Below are positions 48,228 to 58,983 of a stretch of DNA of 64,000 nt, one piece after another. Numbering within the stretch: position 1 is the stretch's first letter; the number at the start of each line of letters is the position of its first letter. The stretch is from Ornithinibacillus caprae. Lineage in GTDB: Bacteria; Bacillota; Bacilli; Bacillales; Amphibacillaceae. The stretch lies in NCBI RefSeq assembly GCF_009728145.1, contig NZ_WOCA01000005.1, positions 175,584 through 239,583 of the forward strand, in the 5' to 3' direction. The position numbers were made by a program, and so were the translations under genes. The notes below the pieces were generated by a model, which was not told where the DNA came from, ran no database searches, and saw only the letters and a program-made list of their open reading frames with translations.

Positions 48228-49046
48228 TTAATATTTATTCTCTAGTGCGTAATAACTTTTATTAACTTCATTATAATGATATACCCACATAGATAGTGCA
48301 TATGCATTTGTTGCAAAAGCAACTGGACCAGCAATATTTTTCAAAATAACTTTTGCAGTTGCCCAAGAGAATAATGTCCCAATTGTCAATCCTCCACCCG
48401 ATACAGCCTGTATAATCCAACCAGCGATAGTCGATGACTCATGACTAACCATACCATCTACCGCTCTCGTAAATTCATTATAATTTGCTCGGTTTGTAGC
48501 TGAATCATGTTTTAAGTTTACTTTTTTGGTGCCGAGATCAGCATAATTAGCATACCCAAAATCTACAAGGTAATTTGTTGTATAACTAATCCCAAAGTAA
48601 CTGATCATTGACCTATTACTTATAATACTACTTGAAGTAGCCCTCATATCGAATTCTGTTATTGGATCATGTTTTATTGTTAAATCTATCCCAACATCAT
48701 TAGTTTCACTAGGCAATATTTCGAAAATCTCCACTTCTTGATCAACAATCTGAGTTCCTTCAATCTTCGTTGAAAAATCTTGAAGTAATTCGTTTGTCTC
48801 ATTATTATAGACTTTTGTATGAATTACAACAATATCCCCTAAGTCTTCAACTGTCTCAATATACCGTAGCGTTTGTCCATCTACTTGTAATAAATATTCA
48901 GATTTCTCTTCTGTATCAATAATGAATTGAATTCCTTCTGATTCATTAATTTCGGATGCTAATACAGTTTTATTTGTCGGTAAGCCAAAAAATACTATAT
49001 GTAAAGCTAGTACCAAAATAATTGATTTAATTAATATCTTTCTCAT
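48228..49046 (-). CDS. Secreted protein, bacteriocin-like candidate
   Basis: 272 residues with a Sec signal (ILIKSIILVLALHIVFFG..., likely cut after VLA). The middle is beta-rich and acidic (about 33-150). The C-terminal half has a hydrophobic, Gly/Ala-rich region (GWIIQAVSGGGLTIGTLF and VILKNIAGPVAFATNAYAL, about 208-250), the kind of segment that inserts in membranes. The layout recalls large non-modified bacteriocins such as geobacillin 26, but homology is not proven here. Good AAGGGGTGGAG before the ATG. Carried on the groEL-integrated element. Confidence 0.55.
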   Translation of the reverse strand: MRKILIKSIILVLALHIVFFGLPTNKTVLASEINESEGIQFIIDTEEKSEYLLQVDGQTLRYIETVEDLGDIVVIHTKVYNNETNELLQDFSTKIEGTQIVDQEVEIFEILPSETNDVGIDLTIKHDPITEFDMRATSSSIISNRSMISYFGISYTTNYLVDFGYANYADLGTKKVNLKHDSATNRANYNEFTRAVDGMVSHESSTIAGWIIQAVSGGGLTIGTLFSWATAKVILKNIAGPVAFATNAYALSMWVYHYNEVNKSYYALENKY

Positions 49047-49249
49047 CTTACTCCACCCCTTTTATAATGTTTGTTCTGATAAATATTAATAATTTATAAT
49101 TCTAGTAAATATTTTTAAGCAATATTTATAGAATCATAGTAATTTTTCTATTTTTCTTACTTCAATGCCACAACTCTTTTTATATAGCTTGTAACATATG
49201 AAGGATAGTTAGAAAATGCAACTCAGATCCTAATTTCACAATAGTCCTC

Positions 49250-49384
49250 CTAACTTTTTTTACCAGAACTCTTTCTGAGTTTATCCATCTTACTGCCCAA
49301 TTCGACACTTTTTTCCAAATACCCTCCTTTTTCTACTTGGGAAAGTCCAAGTAAAAAAGCACTACTAATTAAAGATAAACTTTC
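49250..49384 (-). pseudogene. Possible small-gene remnant
   Basis: An open frame without a proper start encodes SSAFLLGLSQVEKGGYLEKS followed by VELGSKMDKLRKSSGKKS and a TAG. The sequence looks protein-like, but only a TTG inside it has a nearby GGAGG. Three tandem CTACTTTC-type units precede it. The rest of 49047-49433 shows nothing I can support. Confidence 0.25.
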
Positions 49385-49433
49385 CTACTTTCCTACTTTC
49401 CTAAAATAAAAAATAACCCTCATTGAGTGAAGG

Positions 49434-49740
49434 TTAATCTATTTGCAATTCTATAACGTCTTGCAGCTTAATCCTTGTACCATTACGAAGAAGGATATGT
49501 TTACTCATCACATCAACAGTATCAAGTTTACCTCTTACTTTCTTGTGATCGTTACTTTTATAATACTTAACAATAACAGTAAGATCATCATGTATAGCAA
49601 GTTGGAGTTTGGTATTTATTTCTTCTTTTTGATAATCAGAAATCATTGGTTTCTCTTTATACTCCTGCTGCTCACGTATACCTTTTAACATTTGAACATG
49701 TTCCGGCATCATCATTGATGTCCATTTAATGGATCCTCTT
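49434..49740 (-). pseudogene. YolD-like protein, 5' truncated
   Basis: The open frame reads RGSIKWTSMMMPEHVQMLKG, the YolD start region, through to DVIELQID. The residues before RGSIKW are missing; the frame meets the remains of the integrase gene at about 49735, so a deletion probably joined the two. YolD proteins usually accompany a Y-family polymerase of the UvrX/YqjW type, which is absent. A shorter 93-residue product from the Met triplet (49715) is possible. Confidence 0.65.
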
Positions 49741-50634
49741 AATACTTATTTTGAAAATATTCGTATGGTAGATATTACTTGGCAAATGTATCAAGAAGCA
49801 CTTCATAAACTCGAAAATAAATTTGCCCATCAAACTATTGATGGTATTCATCGAACAGGAGGAATGATTTTCAAAAAAAAGCGATGTAACTAGAAGGATC
49901 CAACCGAATATGCTTATCTCTCAAAGAAAAAACAGACTGTTGAGGATATAGAAAATAAAAAAGACCTTCCTAAATATATGGAAAAGGAAGACCTTGCTAC
50001 ATTCCTGAAAGCAGCATATAAACACGGATTGCATCTAGATCATCCTATATTTTTAACATTAGCTTATACTGGACTCCGAATTGGAGAATTATGTGCACTA
50101 AAAGCATCTGATATACAGAAAAAAGGAAACGTTCACCTTTTGAGCATTACAAAAACTTATTACAACCCTAAAAACAATGTTAAAAACTTTGAAATTGTAA
50201 CACCAAAAACACAAAGTTCCATTCGGAAGATTGATTTAGATGAAATGGTTGTACAAGCATTAAAGAGTTTAATTAAAATTAACGGTCAAGTCAAAGAGGA
50301 ATATCCAAATGAATACTATGATTATGGTTACTTATTTATTAATACAACTAATTATCCTGGTTATCCGATCTATCCGAAAATTATTGAACAGCGCATGAAA
50401 CGTTTACTAAAGCTACCCAAATTAAATGAAACTTTATCACCACACTCTTTAAGAAATACGCACACGTCCTTGCTTGCGGAAGCTGGAGTTTCTATTGAAC
50501 GAATCATGGAACGTTTAGGTCATTCAGATGACAAAACGACTAAAAATGTTTACCTTCATAAAACCGAAGAAATAAGAAAAAGAGACTCCGAAAAGTTCGG
50601 AAGTCTCATGAAAAACGTTCTTGATTTTGATTAA
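49733..50634 (+). pseudogene. int: Tyrosine recombinase (phage/ICE integrase), degraded
   Basis: The N-terminal SAM-like domain is cut at about 49733 (NTYFENIRMVDITWQMYQEAL, then a stop near 49890 in an A8 run). The catalytic domain is open from 49978 and complete: first Arg in AYTGLRIGELCAL, HSLR in SPHSLRNTHTSLL, His in ERLGHSDD and the Tyr nucleophile in KNVYLHKT. The start of the protein is lost, so it should be inactive. It points at groEL and ends 75 bp from the attachment repeat there, the normal place for an integrase gene. Confidence 0.85.
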
Positions 50635-50675
50635 AAATGGTCAGAATGTGGTCAAAAGTAGATAGGTGTCATGAT

Positions 50676-50697
50676 AAGCATTGATATATCAATGCTT
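50676..50697. other. Palindromic hairpin between int and the att site
   Basis: AAGCATTGATATATCAATGCTT is a perfect 22-nt palindrome with no T tract. It may be a recombinase or excisionase accessory site, or stabilise the groEL 3' end. Confidence 0.5.
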
Positions 50698-50708
50698 ACA
50701 GGCATCTC

Positions 50709-52379
<1,671 letters not shown>

Positions 52380-52400
52380 TTATGATATGTTAAAATTGAT

Positions 52401-52706
<306 letters not shown>

Positions 52707-52728
52707 TTATCTAGTTTTGTATTTTTTG

Positions 52729-52755
52729 TTAGCACTCAATACACCTGAGTGCTAA
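52729..52755. promoter_or_regulatory. CIRCE operator (HrcA)
   Basis: TTAGCACTC and GAGTGCTAA separated by 9 nt, the perfect consensus. It lies in the groES leader, so HrcA represses the operon at normal temperature. Confidence 0.97.
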
Positions 52756-52766
52756 TACCAATTAAT

Positions 52767-52795
52767 ATAATAAATAATTTCTTTTTGAATTGCAA
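52767..52795 (-). promoter_or_regulatory. Sigma-A promoter of groESL
   Basis: On the minus strand TTGCAA (52790-52795) and TATTAT (52767-52772) are 17 nt apart, with CIRCE starting 11 nt further on. Confidence 0.85.
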
Positions 52796-52976
52796 GTATT
52801 GTAACTATTATTTTATAAAAATTTTTTAATCAATCTATACGAACACGTTCTATTATTATATAGGCTTGTAATATGATAAAATACACGGGAATGCTTCAAA
52901 CGTAGATAGTTTATGCAGCAATTGTATAAACTATACTAAATAAGATGTTAACGAAGAACAAAAAGGAGTTGTCATC

Positions 52977-53702
52977 GTGGCAAATCATTATTGGTGGGTC
53001 ATAATAACATATATTATCATGCAACTTTCTGGAGTTGTTTTTGTTGGAATACTAAGTTTCGCAACAAACATTAGTGATGAAGCATTATCCATCTATTCTA
53101 TTTATTGGTCCATCTTCAGTTTTATTGTCGGCCTAATTATTGTATTAATGTTAATGAAGCCTGACATGAAAATGGGACAAGCTAGAAATAGAGAAAATAA
53201 AACACCTGAAATCGTCCTGTGGTCTATATTAGGGTTGTTTATGGCCTACTTTGCACAAGGTATTGCCGGTTTTATTGAAACAGAATTATTAGGTTTTGAA
53301 ATGGAATCAGAAAATGCCGAAATGATTGTTGGAGTTATAAGAGCTATTCCGTTATTTATGATTATTCCTGCAATCATCGCACCGATATTAGAGGAAGTAA
53401 TTTTTCGTAAAATTATCTTTGGTACCTTCTATAAACGGATGAATTTCTTCTTGGCAGCTCTGTTATCTGCTTTCATTTTTGGAATTATTCACGGGGAGCC
53501 AGAACACTTACTCATCTACGCTTCCGTAGGGTTCGTTTTCGCTTTTCTTTATGTAAAAACCAAGACCATTCTCGTACCAATTATTGTACATATGACACTA
53601 AATACCATTTCTGTTCTTGTACAATACAACTTAGACCCTGAGGATTTAGAACGGATGCGTAAACAACTAGAACAAACACAGATGATCTTAATTGGAGGAT
53701 AG
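52977..53702 (+). CDS. ydiL: CPBP family intramembrane metalloprotease (YdiL-like)
   Basis: 241 residues from a GTG with AAAAGGAG upstream. About eight membrane segments. The CPBP/Abi motifs are EEVIFRKIIFG (EExxxR, about 141-146), FGIIHGEPEH (HxxxE-type) and a late His in IIVHMTLNT, the probable metal ligands. B. subtilis has ydiL in the same place beside groES. Divergent from groESL and likely co-transcribed with the next gene. Confidence 0.85.
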   Translation: MANHYWWVIITYIIMQLSGVVFVGILSFATNISDEALSIYSIYWSIFSFIVGLIIVLMLMKPDMKMGQARNRENKTPEIVLWSILGLFMAYFAQGIAGFIETELLGFEMESENAEMIVGVIRAIPLFMIIPAIIAPILEEVIFRKIIFGTFYKRMNFFLAALLSAFIFGIIHGEPEHLLIYASVGFVFAFLYVKTKTILVPIIVHMTLNTISVLVQYNLDPEDLERMRKQLEQTQMILIGG

Positions 53703-53709
53703 TTTCAAC

Positions 53710-53913
53710 ATGAAAATTTCACCTAAAACAATGGCCATTATTTACTTTGCTATGGGACTACTGTTCATGTACATCGCCCTACAAAGTGCTAATGGTGATA
53801 CAATCTGGAACTTTACAACGATATTGTTCGCGGCATTTGCAGCATTAGACTTCGGAGTGGGTATACGTCTTATTCGTACCCACCTCCGAGTAAAACGCCA
53901 CAAGAAGAAGTAA
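53710..53913 (+). CDS. ydiK: YdiK-like small membrane protein (DUF4305)
   Basis: 67 residues from the ATG at 53710; GGAGG ends the upstream gene. Two membrane helices (TMAIIYFAMGLLFMYIALQ and TTILFAAFAALDFGVGI) with a basic tail. Same neighbour relation as ydiK-ydiL in B. subtilis. Role unknown. Confidence 0.75.
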   Translation: MKISPKTMAIIYFAMGLLFMYIALQSANGDTIWNFTTILFAAFAALDFGVGIRLIRTHLRVKRHKKK

Positions 53914-53915
53914 AA

Positions 53916-53962
53916 GGTGCCTGTCACTTGTCGAAATTCGACAAGTGACAGGCACCCTTTTT
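53916..53962. terminator. 41-bp palindrome acting as bidirectional terminator
   Basis: A 20-bp perfect stem (53916-53935 with 53937-53956) around one base, with AAAA before and CTTTTT after. It separates ydiK (+) from rex (-). Its GGTGCCTGTCAC/GTGACAGGCACC arms resemble a repeated palindrome seen in many Bacillus genomes. Confidence 0.8.
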
Positions 53963-54590
53963 AGTCTAGTGGATAATGTTTTAGAAAATAAACCAGTGCT
54001 TGTAATTCGACGGCTAGATCGATATGATGCACACGGACATGTTCTGGCACCGTAATTCTAGCTGGAGTAAAGTTTAATATACCAGAGATTCCTTTTGTGA
54101 CTAGCCGATCTGTCACACTATCCGCTTCGCTAGCAGGAATGGTCAATATTGCAACTTTTACGCCAGAAATTTTCCCCTCCAGATCATCAATATGATAAAT
54201 TGGTATTCCACCAATCTCTGTACCTACTTTTTCTGGATCTGTATCAAATGCCATTACAATTTTGGTATTATTATTTTTTACAAAATTATAATTTAGAAAT
54301 GCTGTACCTAAGTTACCCACACCAATTAAAGCAACTTCAGTTAATTCATCCTGATCTAACGTTTTACGAAAGAAACCAAGTAAATATTCTACATTATAGC
54401 CATAACCCTTTTTCCCTAATGCACCAAAGTAGGAAAAATCCCTACGAATGGTAGCCGAGTCAACTTTTACTGCATCACTCAACTCTTTGGAAGATACTCG
54501 AGTCTTTCCTTGGTGTTGTAAGTTATTTAGAAAACGATAATACAAGGGTAGACGCTTTGCGGTAGCTTGTGGTATTTTATTTTGATCCAT
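53961..54590 (-). CDS. rex: Redox-sensing transcriptional repressor Rex
   Basis: 209 residues. The N-terminal winged helix ([16 protein letters not shown]...[36 protein letters not shown]) and the NAD(H) Rossmann site [12 protein letters not shown] (about 91) are canonical. Rex leaves DNA when the NADH/NAD+ ratio rises and so controls fermentation and respiration genes. Its start abuts the moaC stop. Confidence 0.95.
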   Translation of the reverse strand: MDQNKIPQATAKRLPLYYRFLNNLQHQGKTRVSSKELSDAVKVDSATIRRDFSYFGALGKKGYGYNVEYLLGFFRKTLDQDELTEVALIGVGNLGTAFLNYNFVKNNNTKIVMAFDTDPEKVGTEIGGIPIYHIDDLEGKISGVKVAILTIPASEADSVTDRLVTKGISGILNFTPARITVPEHVRVHHIDLAVELQALVYFLKHYPLD

Positions 54591-55093
54591 TAGTTATCCT
54601 CCTCAAGATGTTGATCATAGTAGTAGTCGCCTGATTTACCACCAGTCTTCTCTAGTAAATAGGTTTTTCCGATTACCATTCCTTTATCAATCGCTTTACA
54701 CATATCATATATTGTTAGAGCTGTTGCAGACGCTGCGGTTAGCGCTTCCATTTCAACTCCCGTACTTCCTTTTGTTTTAACCATAACAGTTATTTCTAAT
54801 TCATAGTTTCGATCTATTATCTTCCAATTAAAGTTGATATCCACTCCTTTTAATTGTAAAGGGTGACACATAGGAATCCAATCTGATGTTTTTTTTGCAG
54901 CCATAATGCCTGCTACTTGGGCAACTGCTAGAACATCACCTTTCTCAATCTTTTGTTCTGTTATTTTTTCATATATTTCCTTTGTGACAAGAATACTTGA
55001 ACATGCTATTGCCGTTCTTTCTGATTCTTTCTTTTCACTAATATCAACCATTTGTGCTCGACCTTGAGCATTAAAATGCGTAAAGTCTGACAT
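54590..55093 (-). CDS. moaC: Cyclic pyranopterin monophosphate synthase MoaC
   Basis: 167 residues. [15 protein letters not shown] and the loop [30 protein letters not shown] with the catalytic Lys and Asp are conserved. It converts the MoaA product to cPMP in molybdenum cofactor synthesis. Overlaps rex by one base; no other moa gene in the window, matching the B. subtilis arrangement (moaC next to rex). Confidence 0.95.
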   Translation of the reverse strand: MSDFTHFNAQGRAQMVDISEKKESERTAIACSSILVTKEIYEKITEQKIEKGDVLAVAQVAGIMAAKKTSDWIPMCHPLQLKGVDINFNWKIIDRNYELEITVMVKTKGSTGVEMEALTAASATALTIYDMCKAIDKGMVIGKTYLLEKTGGKSGDYYYDQHLEEDN

Positions 55094-55225
55094 AAGCTCA
55101 TCTCCAATTTATACTCAACTCTATTTTAGCAGAAAAACTTCTATAAGTCGTGATTAATTTCACAATTAAGTATTTGTTACTTCTTTCATAATAAGATAAA
55201 CTGTTACTAACTGAGGTGAATACAC

Positions 55226-57148
55226 ATGATTATAATGCAATTAAATGGAATTTCTAAATCCTTTGGAGCAGAAGAAATTCTATCAAATATAAAACTTGAA
55301 ATAAAAGATAAAGATCGAATTGCTATTGTTGGAAGAAACGGAGCAGGCAAATCTACACTACTTAAAATCATGGCAAATGAAATGACCTATGATGAAGGGG
55401 AATTGTTTAAACCGAAGGACCTAACGATTGGCTATTTATCCCAACATACCGGATTAGAATCGAATAATACCATTTGGGATGAAATGTTACAAGTGTTTGA
55501 GCCTTTACTTATTCAAGAAAAGGAATTAAGAAAATTAGAGAATAAAATGGCTCAAGCAATCAATCTTAAAGAGGAAGATTATGAAAAATTATTAAATGAA
55601 TATGACAAGCTTCAGCAAGCATTTGAGGAAAGTGGCGGATACCGATACGAAGCTGATATAAAAGCAGTATTAACTGGTCTTAATTTTCAGGATTATAACG
55701 ACCAAACACCAATAAATGAACTTAGTGGTGGACAAAAAACTAGGTTAGCTCTTGGAAAGCTTTTATTAACTAAACCTGCCCTACTCATCCTCGATGAGCC
55801 TACCAACCATCTTGATATTGAAACATTAGCATGGTTAGAGAATTATTTAATTAGTTATCCTGGTGCAGTAACCATTGTCTCACATGACCGTTACTTCTTA
55901 GATAAAACAGTTTCTATGGTATATGAAATCTCTCGGCATAAGACCAAAAAATATCATGGTACTTATAGTAACTATTTGCAACAAAAAGCGCTGAACTACG
56001 AACAGGATTTAAAAGAATTTGAAAAGCAACAAACCGAAATTAAAAAGATGGAAGACTTTATTCAACGAAATATTGTACGAGCTTCCACAACTAAACGAGC
56101 ACAAAGCCGACGTAAGCAGTTGGAGAAAATGGAAAAACTAGATAGACCACTCGGTGATGAAGCGTCTGCTTCCATGACTTTCCAAATCAATAAGCGTAGT
56201 GGAAATGACGTTTTAAAAATTGAACAACTATCTTTTAAATATGAGGGCGAATCTGAACCACTATTTAACGATCTAACGCTTCATATCAATCGTGGAGAAA
56301 GCATTGCTCTAGTTGGTCCAAACGGTATTGGTAAAACTACATTACTAAAAACAATCATTGGTAAACTGGAACAAACGACCGGAAATATCCAGCTAGGTAC
56401 AAATGTACAAATAGGCTATTATGACCAAGAACAAGCAAACTTACATTCATCGAAAACCGTTTTGAATGAGCTATGGGACGAATACCCACATATAAATGAA
56501 AAGGATATTCGAACAGTACTTGGTAACTTCCTCTTCTCAGGAGATGATGTTCTAAAGCCTGTTCATTCATTAAGCGGGGGAGAAAAAGCAAGATTAGCAC
56601 TAGCGAAATTACGTATGCAAAAGGCGAATTTACTCGTGCTTGATGAACCTACCAACCATTTAGATATTGATAGCAAAGAAGTTTTAGAGGCGGCACTTAT
56701 TGATTTTCCTGGAACTATTATCTTTGTCTCCCATGACCGTTACTTCATTAATAAGATTGCAGATCAAGTAGTTGAAATGCAAAAAGATGGGGTTACCGTT
56801 TATTTAGGCGATTATGATTACTATATGGAGAAAAAACAAGAAGAGCAAGAATTAGAAAACCTCCAAAAAGCAGAAGAGCCTAGTGATAAAACAAATGATA
56901 AGAAGTTAAGCTATAAGGAAGAAAAGAAATTACAAAGTGAGCAACGAAAGCGAGATCGTAAAATCGCTAAACTAGAAGAAACAATTGAAGAACTTGAATT
57001 AGAGCTTTCTTCCCTTGAAGAAAAAATGACACAACCTGAAGTGTATGAAGATCATGAGAAAGCTTTAGAGTATACGAACAAAACAAATGAAGTAAAAAAA
57101 GAAATTGAACAATTAATGGAAGAATGGTCAGAATTACAAGAGGAATAG
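55226..57148 (+). CDS. ydiF: ABC-F family ATPase (YdiF-like)
   Basis: 640 residues: two ABC domains (Walker A GRNGAGKST about 38-46 and GPNGIGKTT about 360), signatures LSGGQKTRLALG and LSGGEKARLALA, both with DEPTNHLD, an inter-domain linker with the charged P-site-tip-like region, and a C-terminal coiled-coil (about 555-640). No membrane part, so it acts on the ribosome. YdiF is a vertebrate-unlike housekeeping ABC-F in this exact location in B. subtilis; antibiotic resistance is not implied. Confidence 0.9.
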   Translation: MIIMQLNGISKSFGAEEILSNIKLEIKDKDRIAIVGRNGAGKSTLLKIMANEMTYDEGELFKPKDLTIGYLSQHTGLESNNTIWDEMLQVFEPLLIQEKELRKLENKMAQAINLKEEDYEKLLNEYDKLQQAFEESGGYRYEADIKAVLTGLNFQDYNDQTPINELSGGQKTRLALGKLLLTKPALLILDEPTNHLDIETLAWLENYLISYPGAVTIVSHDRYFLDKTVSMVYEISRHKTKKYHGTYSNYLQQKALNYEQDLKEFEKQQTEIKKMEDFIQRNIVRASTTKRAQSRRKQLEKMEKLDRPLGDEASASMTFQINKRSGNDVLKIEQLSFKYEGESEPLFNDLTLHINRGESIALVGPNGIGKTTLLKTIIGKLEQTTGNIQLGTNVQIGYYDQEQANLHSSKTVLNELWDEYPHINEKDIRTVLGNFLFSGDDVLKPVHSLSGGEKARLALAKLRMQKANLLVLDEPTNHLDIDSKEVLEAALIDFPGTIIFVSHDRYFINKIADQVVEMQKDGVTVYLGDYDYYMEKKQEEQELENLQKAEEPSDKTNDKKLSYKEEKKLQSEQRKRDRKIAKLEETIEELELELSSLEEKMTQPEVYEDHEKALEYTNKTNEVKKEIEQLMEEWSELQEE

Positions 57149-57199
57149 TTTTAAAGAAGCATATATTCCTAGGTTATTTATCCATACAATAATCAAACA

Positions 57200-57470
57200 C
57201 CACGACTAGCGTAGGCAGAATACGTAGATTCTTGCGGGAACAGCACGTGTCTGAAATCCCCCGACTGATGTGCCTGCGTCTTCTAGCATCGCTTCGAAGC
57301 ATAATCATGATGTTCCCTGGCCGAAGCCGTGCCCGTGGCAACGTAGACACTGTGAAAGTGACTGCAAGGAGCTTGAACAGATGTCGCCATTGTGCTGAAA
57401 GTGAAAGCGAAATATTCTGCCGAAGCCGTATTATAGCGCTCGATAAAATCAGAGTGTGAGATCAAACGCA
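57200..57470. repeat. GC-richer intergenic repeat-like segment
   Basis: This 270-bp stretch is much richer in G+C than its flanks, with motifs ACGTAGATTCTTGCGGGAACAG, GTCTGAAATCCCCC and GAAAGCGAAATATTCTGCCG. The same motif order is seen in a family of dispersed intergenic repeats in Bacillaceae. Frames across it have no family or ribosome site. It lies between ydiF and the rodA-like gene, before a hairpin terminator. Confidence 0.45.
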
Positions 57471-57494
57471 GGACAATAAAATCAACTCAAATAG

Positions 57495-57529
57495 AATTCT
57501 TCAGTTAGAAATCTAACTGAAGAATTTTT
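57495..57529 (+). terminator. Rho-independent terminator
   Basis: A perfect 14-bp stem (57495-57508 with 57513-57526) with a 4-nt loop, followed by more T on the plus strand. It lies between the convergent ydiF and rodA-like genes and probably serves both. Confidence 0.75.
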
Positions 57530-57561
57530 CTTTAATTAAAAAACTTTTTGCCCAGCTCCTT

Positions 57562-58737
57562 CTACTTAAATAAATAATCATTTTTTATTGTATGTTCTAC
57601 CGCTACTCGATAAACTAAACCGAATCCAATCATTGTAGATAAGACAGAGCTTCCACCATAACTTATTAACAGTAACGGTATTCCTGTGATCGGCATTATA
57701 CCGATGGTCATGCCTATATTTTGAAACGCATGGATCAAAAGCAAACTCATAAATCCAAAACAAATATACGAACCGAACGGGCTGTTTTTATAGCTATTTA
57801 GCCCTAGAGTAACTAATCGGTACAGCAGTAAAAAGTATAATAAAATGACCGACGCACTTCCAATAAACCCAAAGCTCTCTCCAATAATAGAGAAGATAAA
57901 ATCGGTATGTGCATCTGGCAATGATACAACCTCTAAACCACTCATACCTTTCCCAAACAACTGTCCTGAACCTATAGCCAGCATAGACAGATCAAACTGC
58001 CATGTATCATTACTGGTCTGTTGATTTGGATCAAACCACGTCAATATTCGGTTTACTTGATAAAGCTCTATGCCAATGGTTTCCTGTGCAAGTTCGGGAA
58101 ACTTTATCACTAAAATTAAAGCTCCCGCCGCAATTGCAGATACGATTGTTACTAAGCTAAATATGATCTTCCAATCAATTCCTGAAAGTAGCACCATCAT
58201 TCCTGCAATAAATACATACACCATGGATGTCCCAAAGTCAGGCTGAAGCAAAATGAAAAATACTGGTACAGCAGTAATAAATCCTATTTTAATTAATAAA
58301 ACTATATCCGATTTAATCGTTGCTTGATCATATTTTGCTTTATGCTGACTAATAGCGGCAGCTAAGAATAAGATGGTAGTGATTTTTGTAAATTCAGCTG
58401 GCTGTAATGACAACCCCGGAAATGTAAACCAACTCTTTGTTCCTCGAACTTCTGCAGCAATACTCTCTGGACTAATTAACAGCACAATTAAAACAAGTAC
58501 TCCAATACTATAAATAATAATACTAGCTTTATATAATTGATCTAACTCAAAGTACTGGATTGCTGCTAAAATACAAATTCCAATAGAAAACCAAATCATT
58601 TGTTTTAGAACATAGTTCTCCCCAGCGTTTTGTGGCATTTGCTGTGCATTATATATTGCGAGCAAGCTAACACAAATAAACAATAATAATAGGATTATTA
58701 AGTCATTTTGTAAAAAATAGGATTGTTTTTTTGACAT
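57562..58737 (-). CDS. RodA/FtsW/SpoVE family protein
   Basis: 391 residues from the ATG at 58737, with AGGTG 7 nt upstream (the frame is open 20 codons further without a site). About ten membrane helices. GTKSWFTFPGLSLQPAEFTKI, QPDFGTSMVY and LPDAHTDFIFSIIGESFGFIG are the SEDS family signatures, and PITGIPLLLISYGGSS closes it. SEDS proteins polymerise peptidoglycan glycan strands. Features fit RodA or a paralogue; which cell-wall process it serves is not readable. Confidence 0.87.
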   Translation of the reverse strand: MSKKQSYFLQNDLIILLLLFICVSLLAIYNAQQMPQNAGENYVLKQMIWFSIGICILAAIQYFELDQLYKASIIIYSIGVLVLIVLLISPESIAAEVRGTKSWFTFPGLSLQPAEFTKITTILFLAAAISQHKAKYDQATIKSDIVLLIKIGFITAVPVFFILLQPDFGTSMVYVFIAGMMVLLSGIDWKIIFSLVTIVSAIAAGALILVIKFPELAQETIGIELYQVNRILTWFDPNQQTSNDTWQFDLSMLAIGSGQLFGKGMSGLEVVSLPDAHTDFIFSIIGESFGFIGSASVILLYFLLLYRLVTLGLNSYKNSPFGSYICFGFMSLLLIHAFQNIGMTIGIMPITGIPLLLISYGGSSVLSTMIGFGLVYRVAVEHTIKNDYLFK

Positions 58738-58818
58738 ATAGAAGCACCTAATTCCAATTAAAATAGTGAATCTTATAATCCACAGAAATATACACAAGTA
58801 AAATAGGGGTATTACTGG

Positions 58819-58939
58819 TTATCAACAGGGTTATACACAGTATCCACAAGCGATATCTAACTTATCAACAGATTTTATTCACAATTAGATTACAATAAAA
58901 TCAAGTTTCCACAATTTTTATCAACATACTTGTGGATAA
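58819..58939. promoter_or_regulatory. DnaA-box cluster
   Basis: Eight 9-mers in 121 bp match TTATNCACA with at most two mismatches: TTATCAACA (58819, 58862, 58918), TTATACACA (58831), GTATCCACA (58840), TTATTCACA (58875), GTTTCCACA (58905) and TGTGGATAA (58931, reverse strand). Three are perfect. It lies directly downstream of tsaD, the position of one of the oriC-proximal DnaA-box clusters described in B. subtilis (at gcp). Such clusters bind DnaA and hold back initiation. Confidence 0.8.
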
Positions 58940-58983
58940 ATCTGTAGTTTTTTTCTCTATCCCACTCCATATGCAGGATTAAC

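Noticed and set aside
55226..57148. Calling the ABC-F gene an antibiotic resistance determinant
   Set aside because: Its location and features match the housekeeping YdiF of B. subtilis; nothing points to resistance.
57232..57459. Arg-rich open frame in the GC-rich segment
   Set aside because: No ribosome site, odd composition and overlap with a repeat-like segment.
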